A stretch of 9,683 bases of DNA. It comes from Erysipelotrichaceae bacterium. GTDB lineage: Bacteria > Bacillota_I > Bacilli_A > Erysipelotrichales > Erysipelotrichaceae. The position numbers and the translations under genes are program-made. Below the pieces are notes generated by a model, which searched no databases, was not told the DNA's origin, and saw nothing but the letters and a program-made list of their open reading frames with translations. This document shows, in pieces, positions 1 through 8,034 of this stretch (its first letter is position 1; each line of letters starts with the position of its first letter). The stretch spans positions 1 through 9,683 of the forward strand of contig JANJWY010000175.1 of NCBI GenBank assembly GCA_024709285.1, written 5' to 3'.

Positions 1-24
1 CAAGTCGGTGGAGGTTTTTTGTAA
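1..24 (+). CDS. possible 3' tail of an upstream gene (partial)
   Basis: Reading from base 1 gives Q-V-G-G-G-F-L and then TAA at 22-24. That stop lies two bases before a strong Shine-Dalgarno sequence (AAGGAGA, 26-32) for the next gene, which is the usual spacing between operon genes. Seven residues are too few to identify a family, and the frame is chosen only by this spacing. Another reading frame is also open through this stretch, so the call is weak. If it is right, the operon extends upstream of the window. Confidence 0.3.
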   Translation, partial: QVGGGFL

Positions 25-25
25 T

Positions 26-32
26 AAGGAGA
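26..32 (+). promoter_or_regulatory. ribosome binding site deciding the start of the YybS-like gene
   Basis: AAGGAGA lies five bases before the ATG at 38. It supports that start over the in-frame GTG at 8, which has no comparable site in the visible sequence and would add ten non-hydrophobic residues. Confidence 0.8.
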
Positions 33-37
33 AACAC

Positions 38-955
38 ATGCGTAAAGAAGTCCGAAAAATCACTGAGGGAGCCGCAATGATCGCATTGATCAGTGTTTTT
101 CTGCTCATCGACAGGCAATTTGCCGGTCAGCTGAATGTTTATTTTGCCTGGATCATTCCTTTGCCCATCATTATTTATACAGCTCGCTATGGTTTCAAAG
201 CCGGTTGGCTTCCTTATGTTGGTGTGGTTATAATTGCTCTTATGTTATCAACATTGCCTTCATTGATATTTGCGGCTATGTATGGATTGGTCGGGCTGTT
301 TTACGGGTTAGGCATAAATAAGAAATTTGATAACAGGACCCAGTTTTTGTTTACATCGCTATTTACAACCATCATCTATTTTCTTTCCATGGTTTTATTT
401 GCATCGTTTTTCGGTTATGATATGGGTGATGAAATAAAAATCGTGACTGAATTTTTACGTGCCATGGATGTCGAACCGATTAGCGGTGAAGCGAATGTCA
501 TCCGATTGGTCATCGTTATGACTATCTTCTTCGGAGCCATCTTAGAAGCCTATCTTTTACATATATTTGCCCGCATATTGCTGAGTCGGGTCGTCCGTAT
601 TACCATACCCCCATCGACCCCATTATCAAAATTCAAGTTTCCGGCGTACGTCGGCTATATACTTATGGCATTACTGTTTGCATGGCCGCTGGTCACACAA
701 CTAAAGTTGAATCAGATGGGACAAAATGTCGGCTATACTTTGTTTATTTTCTCAACGATTGCCATCGTCTCTCATGCGCTCATTCTGCTTGCTGTACTTC
801 AAAAGCGCTATCGCATCCACACTTTGGTTTTTACGGCTGTTCTCAGCCTTTTACTCATACCGACGATTGCTGTGTTTCCATTGTTGCTTATCGGACTTTT
901 GGACATGGTAACCGATATCCGCCAAACACTGTTGGGAGTGAAAAAGAATGCTTGA
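38..955 (+). CDS. yybS: DUF2232 / YybS-family integral membrane protein
   Basis: This is a 305-residue polytopic membrane protein with about eight hydrophobic segments spread over its whole length, short charged loops, and a basic N-terminus (MRKEVRKITEG) before the first helix. Its size, topology and position directly upstream of gdpP match the YybS/DUF2232 family, which in Bacillus precedes gdpP (yybT), rplI and dnaC. The family is often discussed as a possible membrane transporter or substrate-binding component, but no firm function is established and no catalytic motif is visible. The ATG at 38 is chosen because AAGGAG stands just upstream; an in-frame GTG at 8 is the alternative. Its stop (953-955) lies inside the next gene, giving an 8-base overlap with gdpP, so the two are probably translationally coupled. 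Family assignment rests on context plus topology. Confidence 0.82.
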   Translation: MRKEVRKITEGAAMIALISVFLLIDRQFAGQLNVYFAWIIPLPIIIYTARYGFKAGWLPYVGVVIIALMLSTLPSLIFAAMYGLVGLFYGLGINKKFDNRTQFLFTSLFTTIIYFLSMVLFASFFGYDMGDEIKIVTEFLRAMDVEPISGEANVIRLVIVMTIFFGAILEAYLLHIFARILLSRVVRITIPPSTPLSKFKFPAYVGYILMALLFAWPLVTQLKLNQMGQNVGYTLFIFSTIAIVSHALILLAVLQKRYRIHTLVFTAVLSLLLIPTIAVFPLLLIGLLDMVTDIRQTLLGVKKNA

Positions 956-2906
956 AAGCTTTGATAGACTGAAATCAAAAATCGCTATAATCCTGCTGTT
1001 TGAAATCATCATTCTTTTCATCTTCTTCATATTTCTTTTTAATTATGTCTATCTTCTGTTATTCATTTATTTATTAATGAATATCTCATTTATTTACCTG
1101 ATCATTCAGACATACGAAAAAGATCAGCGCGATCGGATTTTCTCAATTACACGTGTGCTCGGCAAAGATGCCAAAGATGCCCTTGAAATCGGAGGTGTCG
1201 GGATCGTTACTTATGATGAAAACTATAATGTCACTTGGATGAGCGAGATGTTTGATCAGCGCGGCATTTCACTTATCGGCTCAAAAATCACGGCATTGTC
1301 GCCGGAAATCAACAAACTCTTTACCGGTGACAGCGAAAGTCTGACGATTGAAGTCAATGACACAATTTATGAAGTTATACGTAAGGATAATGCTCAATTA
1401 CTTTTCTTCCGTGATATTACCGAAATCAATCGATTAGAATCTGCGTATGAGGATGAACAAGTCGTTCTTGGATTGATTCATATCGATAACTACGAAGAGA
1501 CGACACAATATGAAGAAGAACAAAAGATAGCACTGATCGATTCACAAATCCGTCAGCCTGTTGTTGATTGGGCGAAGAAGCATGGGATGTTTCTGCGCAG
1601 AATAAAATCCGACCGCTTCCTGGTCGTATTAAATGAGCGAATTTATAAGAATGTCATGAATAACCGGTTTGATATTTTATCTTACATTCGCAAAGCTGCG
1701 GCAGATGCGGATGTAGCTATTACATTATCCATGGCATTTTCCAGAAAAACCTCGGATTTCTTGCAATTGGAAGAAATGGTCAACACCGCTCTTGAACTTG
1801 CTCAAAGTCGCGGAGGAGATCAGGTGGCCATCAAATCTTTCAATGAAGATACCAAGTATTTCGGCGGCAGCAGTCAGGCGCAGGAAAAGCGCAGTAAAGT
1901 ACGTGTCAGGGTCATTGCCCAGACGATTCGTGATTTGATTCAACAGTCCAAAACAGTCATCATTGTCGGGCATAAAGAGATGGATTTTGACTGTATGGGT
2001 GCTGCTATCGGTATGAGTCGGATCGCACTGAGTTATGATAAGGAAGTTTATATTGTATCAAAGTCCGGTGGAACGGAAATCAAACTGTCCGGAGCTTTAT
2101 TGAAGTATAAAGAAATTCTGAATCAGCGTCACCGGTTTGTAAGTGAATCGGAAGCGTTGGAAATATTGGATGCCAATACTTTGGTCATCATGGTGGATCA
2201 TAACAATGCGGTTTTCAGTAATGCGACTTCAGTCATAGAAAAAGCGAAGAAGGTCATTGTCATCGATCATCATCGACGCAGCAGTGATTTTACTTTCAAT
2301 CCGGTACTTGTCTATATCGAATCATCTGCCTCTTCCGTCAGTGAATTGGTCGCAGAGTTGTTTCCTTACCAGGTTTCGAGTGTAGATGTATCGATGGAAG
2401 AAGCTACGATCATGTTTACCGGCATGTTGATCGATACCAATCGTTTCAGAAACAGAACTGGATCACGCACATTTGAAGCAGCCTCCGTTCTTAAAAACAT
2501 GGGAGCTGATACGGTGGAAGCTGATAATTTACTGAAAGATGAGTTTGGCGAATTCGAATTGAAGACAAGCATGTTAAAATGTTCTCAGCAACGCGCCAAA
2601 GGTGTCGTTATTGCGCCATATGAAGAAAAAGCAATCGTTTCGCGAAGCATCATGTCACAAGTGGCAGAAATGTTGCTTTCGGTCAAGAATGTTGAAGCAT
2701 CGTTTGTGGTAGCTCGCATCGATGATCATCAGGTAGCTGTTTCCGCCCGTTCCAAAGGGAAAATCAATGTTCAGGTCATCATGGAGAAATTAAGCGGTGG
2801 CGGTCACTTTTCAGCAGCGGCGTTGCAACGCGAAAACACAACCATCGAGCAAATGGTAGTTTTGTTAGATAAAAGCATTCAAGAATATTTTGAACAGGAG
2901 GGTTAG
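948..2906 (+). CDS. gdpP: cyclic-di-AMP phosphodiesterase GdpP (PAS / degenerate GGDEF / DHH-DHHA1)
   Basis: This 652-residue membrane enzyme is expected to hydrolyse c-di-AMP to pApA, lowering a messenger that controls potassium and osmolyte balance, wall stress and beta-lactam tolerance. Two hydrophobic helices fill residues 12-53. A PAS-like segment follows at about 80-160, then a degenerate GGDEF domain at about 170-300, where SDRF (221-224) replaces the signature, so cyclase activity is not expected. The DHH/DHHA1 part runs from about 320 to the end. Candidate metal ligands are H342, D346 and D348 (HKEMDFD), D417, D440-H441-H442 (DHH) and D496, and the C-terminal GGGH is at 617-620. All core catalytic positions are present, so it should be active. 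After D417 the sequence reads H-N, where Bacillus GdpP has T-H. GGGAG (934-938) precedes the ATG, which overlaps the YybS-like gene by 8 bases; rplI follows after 3 bases. Confidence 0.96.
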   Translation: MLESFDRLKSKIAIILLFEIIILFIFFIFLFNYVYLLLFIYLLMNISFIYLIIQTYEKDQRDRIFSITRVLGKDAKDALEIGGVGIVTYDENYNVTWMSEMFDQRGISLIGSKITALSPEINKLFTGDSESLTIEVNDTIYEVIRKDNAQLLFFRDITEINRLESAYEDEQVVLGLIHIDNYEETTQYEEEQKIALIDSQIRQPVVDWAKKHGMFLRRIKSDRFLVVLNERIYKNVMNNRFDILSYIRKAAADADVAITLSMAFSRKTSDFLQLEEMVNTALELAQSRGGDQVAIKSFNEDTKYFGGSSQAQEKRSKVRVRVIAQTIRDLIQQSKTVIIVGHKEMDFDCMGAAIGMSRIALSYDKEVYIVSKSGGTEIKLSGALLKYKEILNQRHRFVSESEALEILDANTLVIMVDHNNAVFSNATSVIEKAKKVIVIDHHRRSSDFTFNPVLVYIESSASSVSELVAELFPYQVSSVDVSMEEATIMFTGMLIDTNRFRNRTGSRTFEAASVLKNMGADTVEADNLLKDEFGEFELKTSMLKCSQQRAKGVVIAPYEEKAIVSRSIMSQVAEMLLSVKNVEASFVVARIDDHQVAVSARSKGKINVQVIMEKLSGGGHFSAAALQRENTTIEQMVVLLDKSIQEYFEQEG

Positions 2907-2909
2907 TTC

Positions 2910-3356
2910 ATGAAAGTAATTTTGTTATCCGATGTAAAAAATGTCGGGAAAAAGGGTGAAGTCGTAGAAGTTTCTGATGGTTATGCCCGCAATTTCTTAT
3001 TCAGAAATAAACTGGCATTGGCAGCTTCGAGTAAGAGCATGGAAGTTTTGGAAGATCAGAAGCAACATGCAAAGGATGAGGAAGCCAAACATAAAGAAAA
3101 TGCTCTTAAGCTAAAAGAACAATTGGAAAAAATCACATTGGTGTTTGAGGTTAAGACCGGTGAGAAGGGCAAAGTCTTTGGTTCAATTTCCACAAAACAA
3201 GTGGCTGAAGAATTGAATAAGAAACATAAGATCGTCATTGACAAGCGCAAGATGAAAACTGAAATGCTGTCTGAGCTTGGTGTAAGTAAAGTGTTGATTG
3301 ATTTGCATCGCGATGTTGAAGGGTTTATTACGGTACACTTAAAAGCAAAGAACTGA
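2910..3356 (+). CDS. rplI: 50S ribosomal protein bL9
   Basis: This 148-residue protein is full length for bL9. The N-terminal rRNA-binding domain is plain: MKVILLSDVKNVGKKGEV, then the signature GYARNFLFRNKLA at about residues 24-36. A long charged connecting helix rich in K and E (about 41-76) leads to the C-terminal domain, which contains the conserved-looking FGSISTKQVAEEL stretch. bL9 binds 23S rRNA at the base of the L1 stalk and helps keep reading frame and subunit maturation accurate. The site AGGAGGG (2896-2902) is embedded in the last codons of gdpP, and only 3 bases separate the two genes. The order gdpP-rplI-dnaB is the classic Bacillus arrangement. Confidence 0.98.
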   Translation: MKVILLSDVKNVGKKGEVVEVSDGYARNFLFRNKLALAASSKSMEVLEDQKQHAKDEEAKHKENALKLKEQLEKITLVFEVKTGEKGKVFGSISTKQVAEELNKKHKIVIDKRKMKTEMLSELGVSKVLIDLHRDVEGFITVHLKAKN

Positions 3357-3361
3357 GGTGA
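3355..3361 (+). promoter_or_regulatory. ribosome binding site deciding the dnaB start
   Basis: GAGGTGA overlaps the rplI stop codon and stands five bases before the ATG at 3367. The in-frame GTG at 3358-3360 lies inside this site, so it is more likely part of the Shine-Dalgarno sequence than a start codon. Confidence 0.75.
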
Positions 3362-3366
3362 AAGTC

Positions 3367-4704
3367 ATGAGGCAGTTGCCCCACAGTTTAGAAGCAGAAC
3401 AAGCATTGCTCGGTGCCATGCTTATTTATCCCAATACCATTAAAACTGCTATTGAAACCGGTTTGATTCCGGAAGATTTCTTTCTTGAAGCTCATAAGAA
3501 AGTATTCACGGCCATCACCGATCTTAACGATATGGGTAAACCGGTTGATGGAACCAGTCTGATCACTCGCTTAAGTGAACGTGGTCAACTGCCATCCATC
3601 GGCGGAGCAGACTATATTTTACAATTGGCGGACCACTCTGTGTCATCCGCGAATGTTAAGTATTATGTTGAAATGATTCAAGATCGCGCGTATATGCGTA
3701 ATCTGATTTTGACGGCTCAGAAAATCGCTGAAGATGGATTTGTACATTCCGGTGAATTGGATGATGTCATGGATCAGGCGGAAAAAAGCATTTTGAATGT
3801 CACGCGTAACCGTCGGGCTTCGGATTTCCGTAATGCTAAGGAAGTTGTTTCAACCGTCATGGAAACCATCACGAAAATGAGTTCCAATAAAAGCAATATT
3901 ACCGGGTTGAAAACATCGTTTAAAGCTTTGGATGGTTTGACCAACGGCTTACAACGCGGGGATTTGATCATATTGGCCGCACGTCCTTCCATGGGTAAAA
4001 CGGCGTTTGCATTGAACTTAGCCATGCAGGTATCCCGTCATAATCAACAGCCAGTCGCCCTTTTCTCATTGGAAATGCCGGCGGAACAATTGATAACCCG
4101 GATGCTCTCGGCCGCATCTATGATTCCAAGTTCACAACTTCGTACGGGATATCTGTCAGGTACGGAATGGAACATGCTGAATGAAGCAGCCACCGAAATG
4201 AAAGCGATGCAGCTGTATGTGGATGATACACCTTCCATCCGCGTTTCGGAAATATTTTCGAAATGCCGCAAATTACGTGCAGAACATGGATTGGGATTGG
4301 TCGTAATTGACTATATCCAGCTGATTATGGGTAGTGGTCGAAACAATGAGAACCGGCAACAGGAAGTTTCTGAGATTTCTCGAAGTCTAAAAGCTTTGGC
4401 TCGTGAAATGCAAGTACCGGTCATTGCGCTTTCTCAGTTGTCACGTTTGGTTGAAAGACGTGAAGATAAACGTCCGATGTTATCGGATTTGCGTGAATCC
4501 GGAGCGCTGGAACAAGATGCGGACATCGTCATGTTTTTATATCGTGATGAGTATTATCAGAAAGAGAAGAGCGATGACAAACAGGTCAAGGCAGAAATTG
4601 ATATTGCTAAGCATCGTAACGGACCAACCGGCAAGTTTGAGTTAGCATTTGACCTTAAGATCAATGCGTTCTATAATATTGCAAAAGATGATTCTGGTCA
4701 GTAA
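3367..4704 (+). CDS. dnaB: replicative DNA helicase DnaB (Bacillus DnaC)
   Basis: This 445-residue protein is the hexameric 5'-3' helicase that unwinds DNA at the replication fork and recruits primase. The N-terminal DnaB domain starts at once with LPHSLEAEQALLGAML, as in the family. The RecA-like domain carries Walker A RPSMGKT (residues 206-212; bases 3982-4002), Walker B VVIDYIQL with D315, the SQLSR stretch, and the KHRNGPTG motif holding the likely arginine finger, R417. The length is normal for the family and there is no insertion at the Walker A site or elsewhere, so no intein. The start at 3367 fits both the Shine-Dalgarno position and the usual N-terminus; the GTG at 3358 would add three residues. 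It follows rplI after 10 bases and precedes the M23 gene by 9. It is called dnaC in Bacillus, where the name dnaB means a different protein. Confidence 0.97.
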   Translation: MRQLPHSLEAEQALLGAMLIYPNTIKTAIETGLIPEDFFLEAHKKVFTAITDLNDMGKPVDGTSLITRLSERGQLPSIGGADYILQLADHSVSSANVKYYVEMIQDRAYMRNLILTAQKIAEDGFVHSGELDDVMDQAEKSILNVTRNRRASDFRNAKEVVSTVMETITKMSSNKSNITGLKTSFKALDGLTNGLQRGDLIILAARPSMGKTAFALNLAMQVSRHNQQPVALFSLEMPAEQLITRMLSAASMIPSSQLRTGYLSGTEWNMLNEAATEMKAMQLYVDDTPSIRVSEIFSKCRKLRAEHGLGLVVIDYIQLIMGSGRNNENRQQEVSEISRSLKALAREMQVPVIALSQLSRLVERREDKRPMLSDLRESGALEQDADIVMFLYRDEYYQKEKSDDKQVKAEIDIAKHRNGPTGKFELAFDLKINAFYNIAKDDSGQ

Positions 4705-4713
4705 GGAGTCTGA

Positions 4714-6207
4714 ATGAAAAAGTTTTTACCTGTTGTGTTTGCCATCGCCATGAGTCTGGTGATCACCTTGATTACATCCGGTGCCAATCAGAGTCAGAGT
4801 CCTGAACAAATACGGATCCAAGCCGAATTGGATGGAGCTGTATTTAAGCAGGAAATTTTGCGTGTGTATGATCAGCCGCAAATGGTTACGAAGATATATG
4901 AGGCAGGGCGTTTGTTGGGTGTATTGAATGATCCTGCGATTATAGATGAAATTCTCGACAAGACATATCAGGAATTGTATGCCGCAGATTTTCCTGGCTC
5001 AAAGATCGGTTTGGGCGAAGATATATATACGACACTTGAATTAAGTTATTTTGAGTATAGCAATGTGGATAATCTGGTAGTTGAATACTTACAGATAAAT
5101 GACTTGTTTTCCGTAGAAGTTTTTAAAATAGAATTTTCTAATGGCGCAATCATTTACGTTAAGGATATTGAAGAGTTTGAGAAGGCAAAAGAATTGTACT
5201 TATTGAATTTCATCTCTAAGTCAGCGTATGATGACATCAAAAACAAGCGTGATATTCCTCCGTTGACTACGTATGGTTCCATCGATACCGGAATCAATGT
5301 ACTGGAATCAACCTCTATCACCAAAGGGCTTGCCTCCAGAAATAAGATTCTGAAGAATCAGAATGAAATCATTTATTTTTTGAGTTATGGATATGATACG
5401 GAAATCAAGACGTATACTGTAGCACCTTTTGACACGGTGGAAGGTGTCGGTTATAAGACCGGCTTATCGGCTCAGCAGTTGATTACGATTAATAATGAAA
5501 AGCTTAAGTCTACAGATCAGGTATTAGAACCGGGATTACAATTGAATGTTACTTACTTCAATTCTCCGATCAGTGTCGTTGTTACTCGTGAGCGTTTGGC
5601 AAAAGAAGTCGTGTATCCTCCAAATACGAAGTATGTGGCAGACCCATCGATTCGTGAGGGATTGTCCAAGGTTTTGACGCGTGAAGTAGAAGGTTCGAAA
5701 AACGTTAAGTATAAAGAAACTTTTGTGAATGGTGTCCTGATCAAAGGGGAATCCATATCTGAAACAATCACCAAGCAACCGGTTCAAGAAGTCGTTGCTT
5801 ATGGTACAAAAGTCATTCCGGGCATAGGTAGCGGAAAATTCCGGTGGCCTGTCAATAATCCGTATGTTTCCTGCGGCTGGTATTGTTACTCCGGACATCG
5901 TGCGATCGATATCCAAAACCGGTATGACCGGTATGGAACGATTTATGCGGCAGACAGAGGCATCGTAACGAAAAGAGCTTATACTTCAATTGGCGGTTAC
6001 TATGTCATTATTGATCATAACAACGGCTATCGTACTTATTATGGACATATGGCTTCTCCGGGATATTTTCCGGAAGGTGTGGCTGTGGAAAAAGGTGAAG
6101 CAATCGGCCGTATCGGTATGACCGGACGAACAACCGGACCTCATACCCATTTCCAAGTCTGGCAAAATGGAACGTTAATTAATCCTTGCCGCGTGCTGGG
6201 ATGCTGA
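4714..6207 (+). CDS. secreted cell-wall endopeptidase with LysM-like, G5 and peptidase M23 domains
   Basis: This 497-residue exported protein starts with a lysine pair and a hydrophobic segment (about 5-24), a signal peptide or membrane anchor. A region of about 200 residues follows that I do not recognise. Next come a LysM-like segment (about 232-282, starting TYTVAPFDTVEGVGYKTGLS), a G5-like domain (about 284-366, containing ETFVNGVLIKGES) and the M23 (LytM/lysostaphin-type) domain (about 370-497). The expected zinc ligands are H395 and D399 (HRAID) and H479 of HTH (477-479), with YYGHM at 442-446, so it should be an active zinc endopeptidase cleaving peptidoglycan cross-bridges or stem peptides. 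All four cysteines of the protein (387, 391, 492, 497) lie in the M23 domain, two just before H395 and two at the C-terminus. AAGGAG (4703-4708) precedes the ATG by five bases. It occupies the place where walRKHI would be expected in Bacillus synteny. Confidence 0.93.
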   Translation: MKKFLPVVFAIAMSLVITLITSGANQSQSPEQIRIQAELDGAVFKQEILRVYDQPQMVTKIYEAGRLLGVLNDPAIIDEILDKTYQELYAADFPGSKIGLGEDIYTTLELSYFEYSNVDNLVVEYLQINDLFSVEVFKIEFSNGAIIYVKDIEEFEKAKELYLLNFISKSAYDDIKNKRDIPPLTTYGSIDTGINVLESTSITKGLASRNKILKNQNEIIYFLSYGYDTEIKTYTVAPFDTVEGVGYKTGLSAQQLITINNEKLKSTDQVLEPGLQLNVTYFNSPISVVVTRERLAKEVVYPPNTKYVADPSIREGLSKVLTREVEGSKNVKYKETFVNGVLIKGESISETITKQPVQEVVAYGTKVIPGIGSGKFRWPVNNPYVSCGWYCYSGHRAIDIQNRYDRYGTIYAADRGIVTKRAYTSIGGYYVIIDHNNGYRTYYGHMASPGYFPEGVAVEKGEAIGRIGMTGRTTGPHTHFQVWQNGTLINPCRVLGC

Positions 6208-6211
6208 TAAA

Positions 6212-6952
6212 ATGAAGTACTACTCTCTGGCAAGCGGCTCTAAGGGCAATTGTTTTGTTGTGCAAACAAATCAGTCGACGGTAGTTATCGACTGCGGTTC
6301 GACCAAAAAGCATTTGATTAACAGTTTTTCGACGATTGATATAAACTATACACAAGTTGATGCCTTGCTTATTACTCATGGTCACTCCGATCATGTGAGT
6401 CAGGTGAAAATGTTTGCGAATATACCAATATTTTCACCAATCCCCATCAATAACGGTCAGGGCTATCAACAGGTAGTCCCTTTTATGTCATTTCATATCA
6501 ACGATCTGACCATAACTCCGATACCCTTATCTCATGACAGCGAAGTAACCGTCGGATATATACTTGAAGATGCTCACGAAAAGCTGGTTTATATTACCGA
6601 CACCGGATACATTAAAAGCTCATTGATTCCGATGATCAAGGATGCACAGTTTATCATACTTGAAAGCAATCATGATCCGGAGTTATTAATGAATTCACGC
6701 CGTCCCCACGGGATTAAAACACGGATACTTTCTGACAACGGACATTTAAGCAATCAGGCATGTGCGGAAGTATTGGGTAAGATCGTCACATTAAAAACGA
6801 AAGAGATTGTATTGGCTCATTTGAGCGAAGAGGCAAATACCTTTGTTCTTGCTTATCAAACAACCTTTGACTTGTTGAATTCTTTAGGGTATTTACCAAA
6901 ACTGAAAATTGCATATCAATTCGAAATCGTTACAGGAGGTTCTATATCATGA
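6212..6952 (+). CDS. walJ: WalJ/YycJ-family metallo-beta-lactamase-fold hydrolase
   Basis: This 246-residue cytoplasmic MBL-fold protein shows the family N-terminus LASGSKGNCFVV, the strand VVIDCG, and the metal motif THGHSDH (H56, H58, D60, H61). Further ligand-bearing stretches follow: LSHDS, YITDTGY, LESNHDPELL, the NGHLSN stretch and LAHLSEEAN. These match the WalJ/YycJ family. WalJ is associated with the WalRK region in Bacillus and Staphylococcus and has been linked to coordinating replication with cell division; related proteins act as 5'-3' exonucleases, so a nuclease role is likely but not proven. It starts 4 bases after the M23 stop with only a weak GGGA (6198-6201) ahead, suggesting translational coupling. 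Its stop overlaps the next start as ATGA. It is slightly short for the family, but no core motif is missing. Confidence 0.92.
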   Translation: MKYYSLASGSKGNCFVVQTNQSTVVIDCGSTKKHLINSFSTIDINYTQVDALLITHGHSDHVSQVKMFANIPIFSPIPINNGQGYQQVVPFMSFHINDLTITPIPLSHDSEVTVGYILEDAHEKLVYITDTGYIKSSLIPMIKDAQFIILESNHDPELLMNSRRPHGIKTRILSDNGHLSNQACAEVLGKIVTLKTKEIVLAHLSEEANTFVLAYQTTFDLLNSLGYLPKLKIAYQFEIVTGGSIS

Positions 6953-8034
6953 AACGTTTTCTATCCCTGTTAGTCGTCATATTATTAGCCTTTAATATTT
7001 TTCTTGCGCTACAAGTACAATTGCTCAATGATAAAGTCAAAGATTTGAGCGGATCACAATCCACACACATCGTTGAAACAAAGGTTACGCAGTTTACGAC
7101 CGATGTAACGGAAATCGTCGATAAATCACTTGAGAAAGTGGTGGGCGTACATTCGTATCGGTTCAATAATCTTTACAGTACGGGAAGCGGAGCGGTTTAC
7201 AAGGTCAATGATGATGAGATTCTGATCATTACCAATAATCATGTCATCAACGGAGCTGATCGGGTAGATATTGCTTTTGCCAATGGAGTCGAAATAACCG
7301 GAGAAATCATGGGCTCAGACTTGTTTACGGATTTGGCACTGATCAAAGTCATCGTAGATTTCGAGGTCGTTCCTTTTAAGGCAGGCGATTCTGCGCTCTC
7401 AAAAGTCGGAGAGTGGGTTTTGGCTATCGGCAGTCCGTTGGGCAATGAATTTGCCGGATCAGTAACCATGGGGATTCTGTCTGGCAAGGACCGAGTCGTA
7501 CCCGTGGATTTGGATAACAACGGCGTTGCTGATTGGGATATGATCGTATTGCAGACAGATGCTGCGATCAATCCGGGAAACAGCGGCGGCCCATTGATCA
7601 ATCTGGCTGGAGAACTGATTGGGATCAACTCAATGAAGATTGCTTTAGAGTCGGTCGAGGGCATGGGTTTTGCCATTCCAATCAACGAAGTGGTAGCGAT
7701 TATGGAACAGTTGGAGGCCAATGGCCGGGTCATACGTCCGGTGTTAGGCGTCTCAGCCGTAGGAATCAGTGAAATGTCCATATACCAGAAGAATTCTTAT
7801 GGCATACAACTCAATCAAACCAACGGATTATATATTACTTCGGTCGTATCAGGAAGTCCGGCACAGACTGCCGGCATTCTTCAAGGAGATATCATTATCA
7901 GTTTTGACGGTGTTGAAATCACCAGTTTCAAACAGTTCAGAAAATTGTTATATGGTAAGAAGGTCAATGATTTGGTGGATATCGTTGTAAGTCGGGATGG
8001 AGAACTGATTACAGCCCGGGTACGTTTGCAATGA
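6949..8034 (+). CDS. htrA: HtrA/DegP-like membrane-anchored serine protease (S1C) with one PDZ domain
   Basis: This 361-residue envelope protease is expected to degrade or handle misfolded exported proteins. It has a single hydrophobic N-terminal segment (about 4-24) without an obvious cleavage site, so it is probably anchored with the catalytic part outside. The chymotrypsin-fold domain shows the full triad: H98 in TNNHVI, D128 in FTDLALIKV and S212 in NPGNSGGPL, with QTDAAINPG before the serine. One PDZ domain covers about 265-360 (VLGV to the end, including GLYITSVVSGSPAQTAGI). The architecture matches HtrC/YycK, which follows walJ in Bacillus. The strong site AGGAGGT (6934-6940) lies eight bases before the ATG, and the start overlaps the walJ stop (ATGA); the end overlaps rlmH in the same way. 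The exact paralogue (htrA, htrB or htrC) cannot be decided from sequence alone; position favours htrC. Confidence 0.94.
   Translation: MKRFLSLLVVILLAFNIFLALQVQLLNDKVKDLSGSQSTHIVETKVTQFTTDVTEIVDKSLEKVVGVHSYRFNNLYSTGSGAVYKVNDDEILIITNNHVINGADRVDIAFANGVEITGEIMGSDLFTDLALIKVIVDFEVVPFKAGDSALSKVGEWVLAIGSPLGNEFAGSVTMGILSGKDRVVPVDLDNNGVADWDMIVLQTDAAINPGNSGGPLINLAGELIGINSMKIALESVEGMGFAIPINEVVAIMEQLEANGRVIRPVLGVSAVGISEMSIYQKNSYGIQLNQTNGLYITSVVSGSPAQTAGILQGDIIISFDGVEITSFKQFRKLLYGKKVNDLVDIVVSRDGELITARVRLQ

Noticed and set aside
3982..4710. Possible intein in DnaB, a frequent intein host
   Set aside because: Walker A runs straight through the usual insertion site, and the 445-residue length is normal.
5536..5916. 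Minus-strand open stretch across the G5 and early M23 region
   Set aside because: It is antisense to well-supported domain sequence and shows no recognisable protein features.
7239..7781. Long open stretch on the minus strand across the htrA protease domain
   Set aside because: It is antisense to a gene with a complete catalytic triad and PDZ domain, has no plausible Shine-Dalgarno or family motif, and its composition is what the opposite strand of htrA codons would give.
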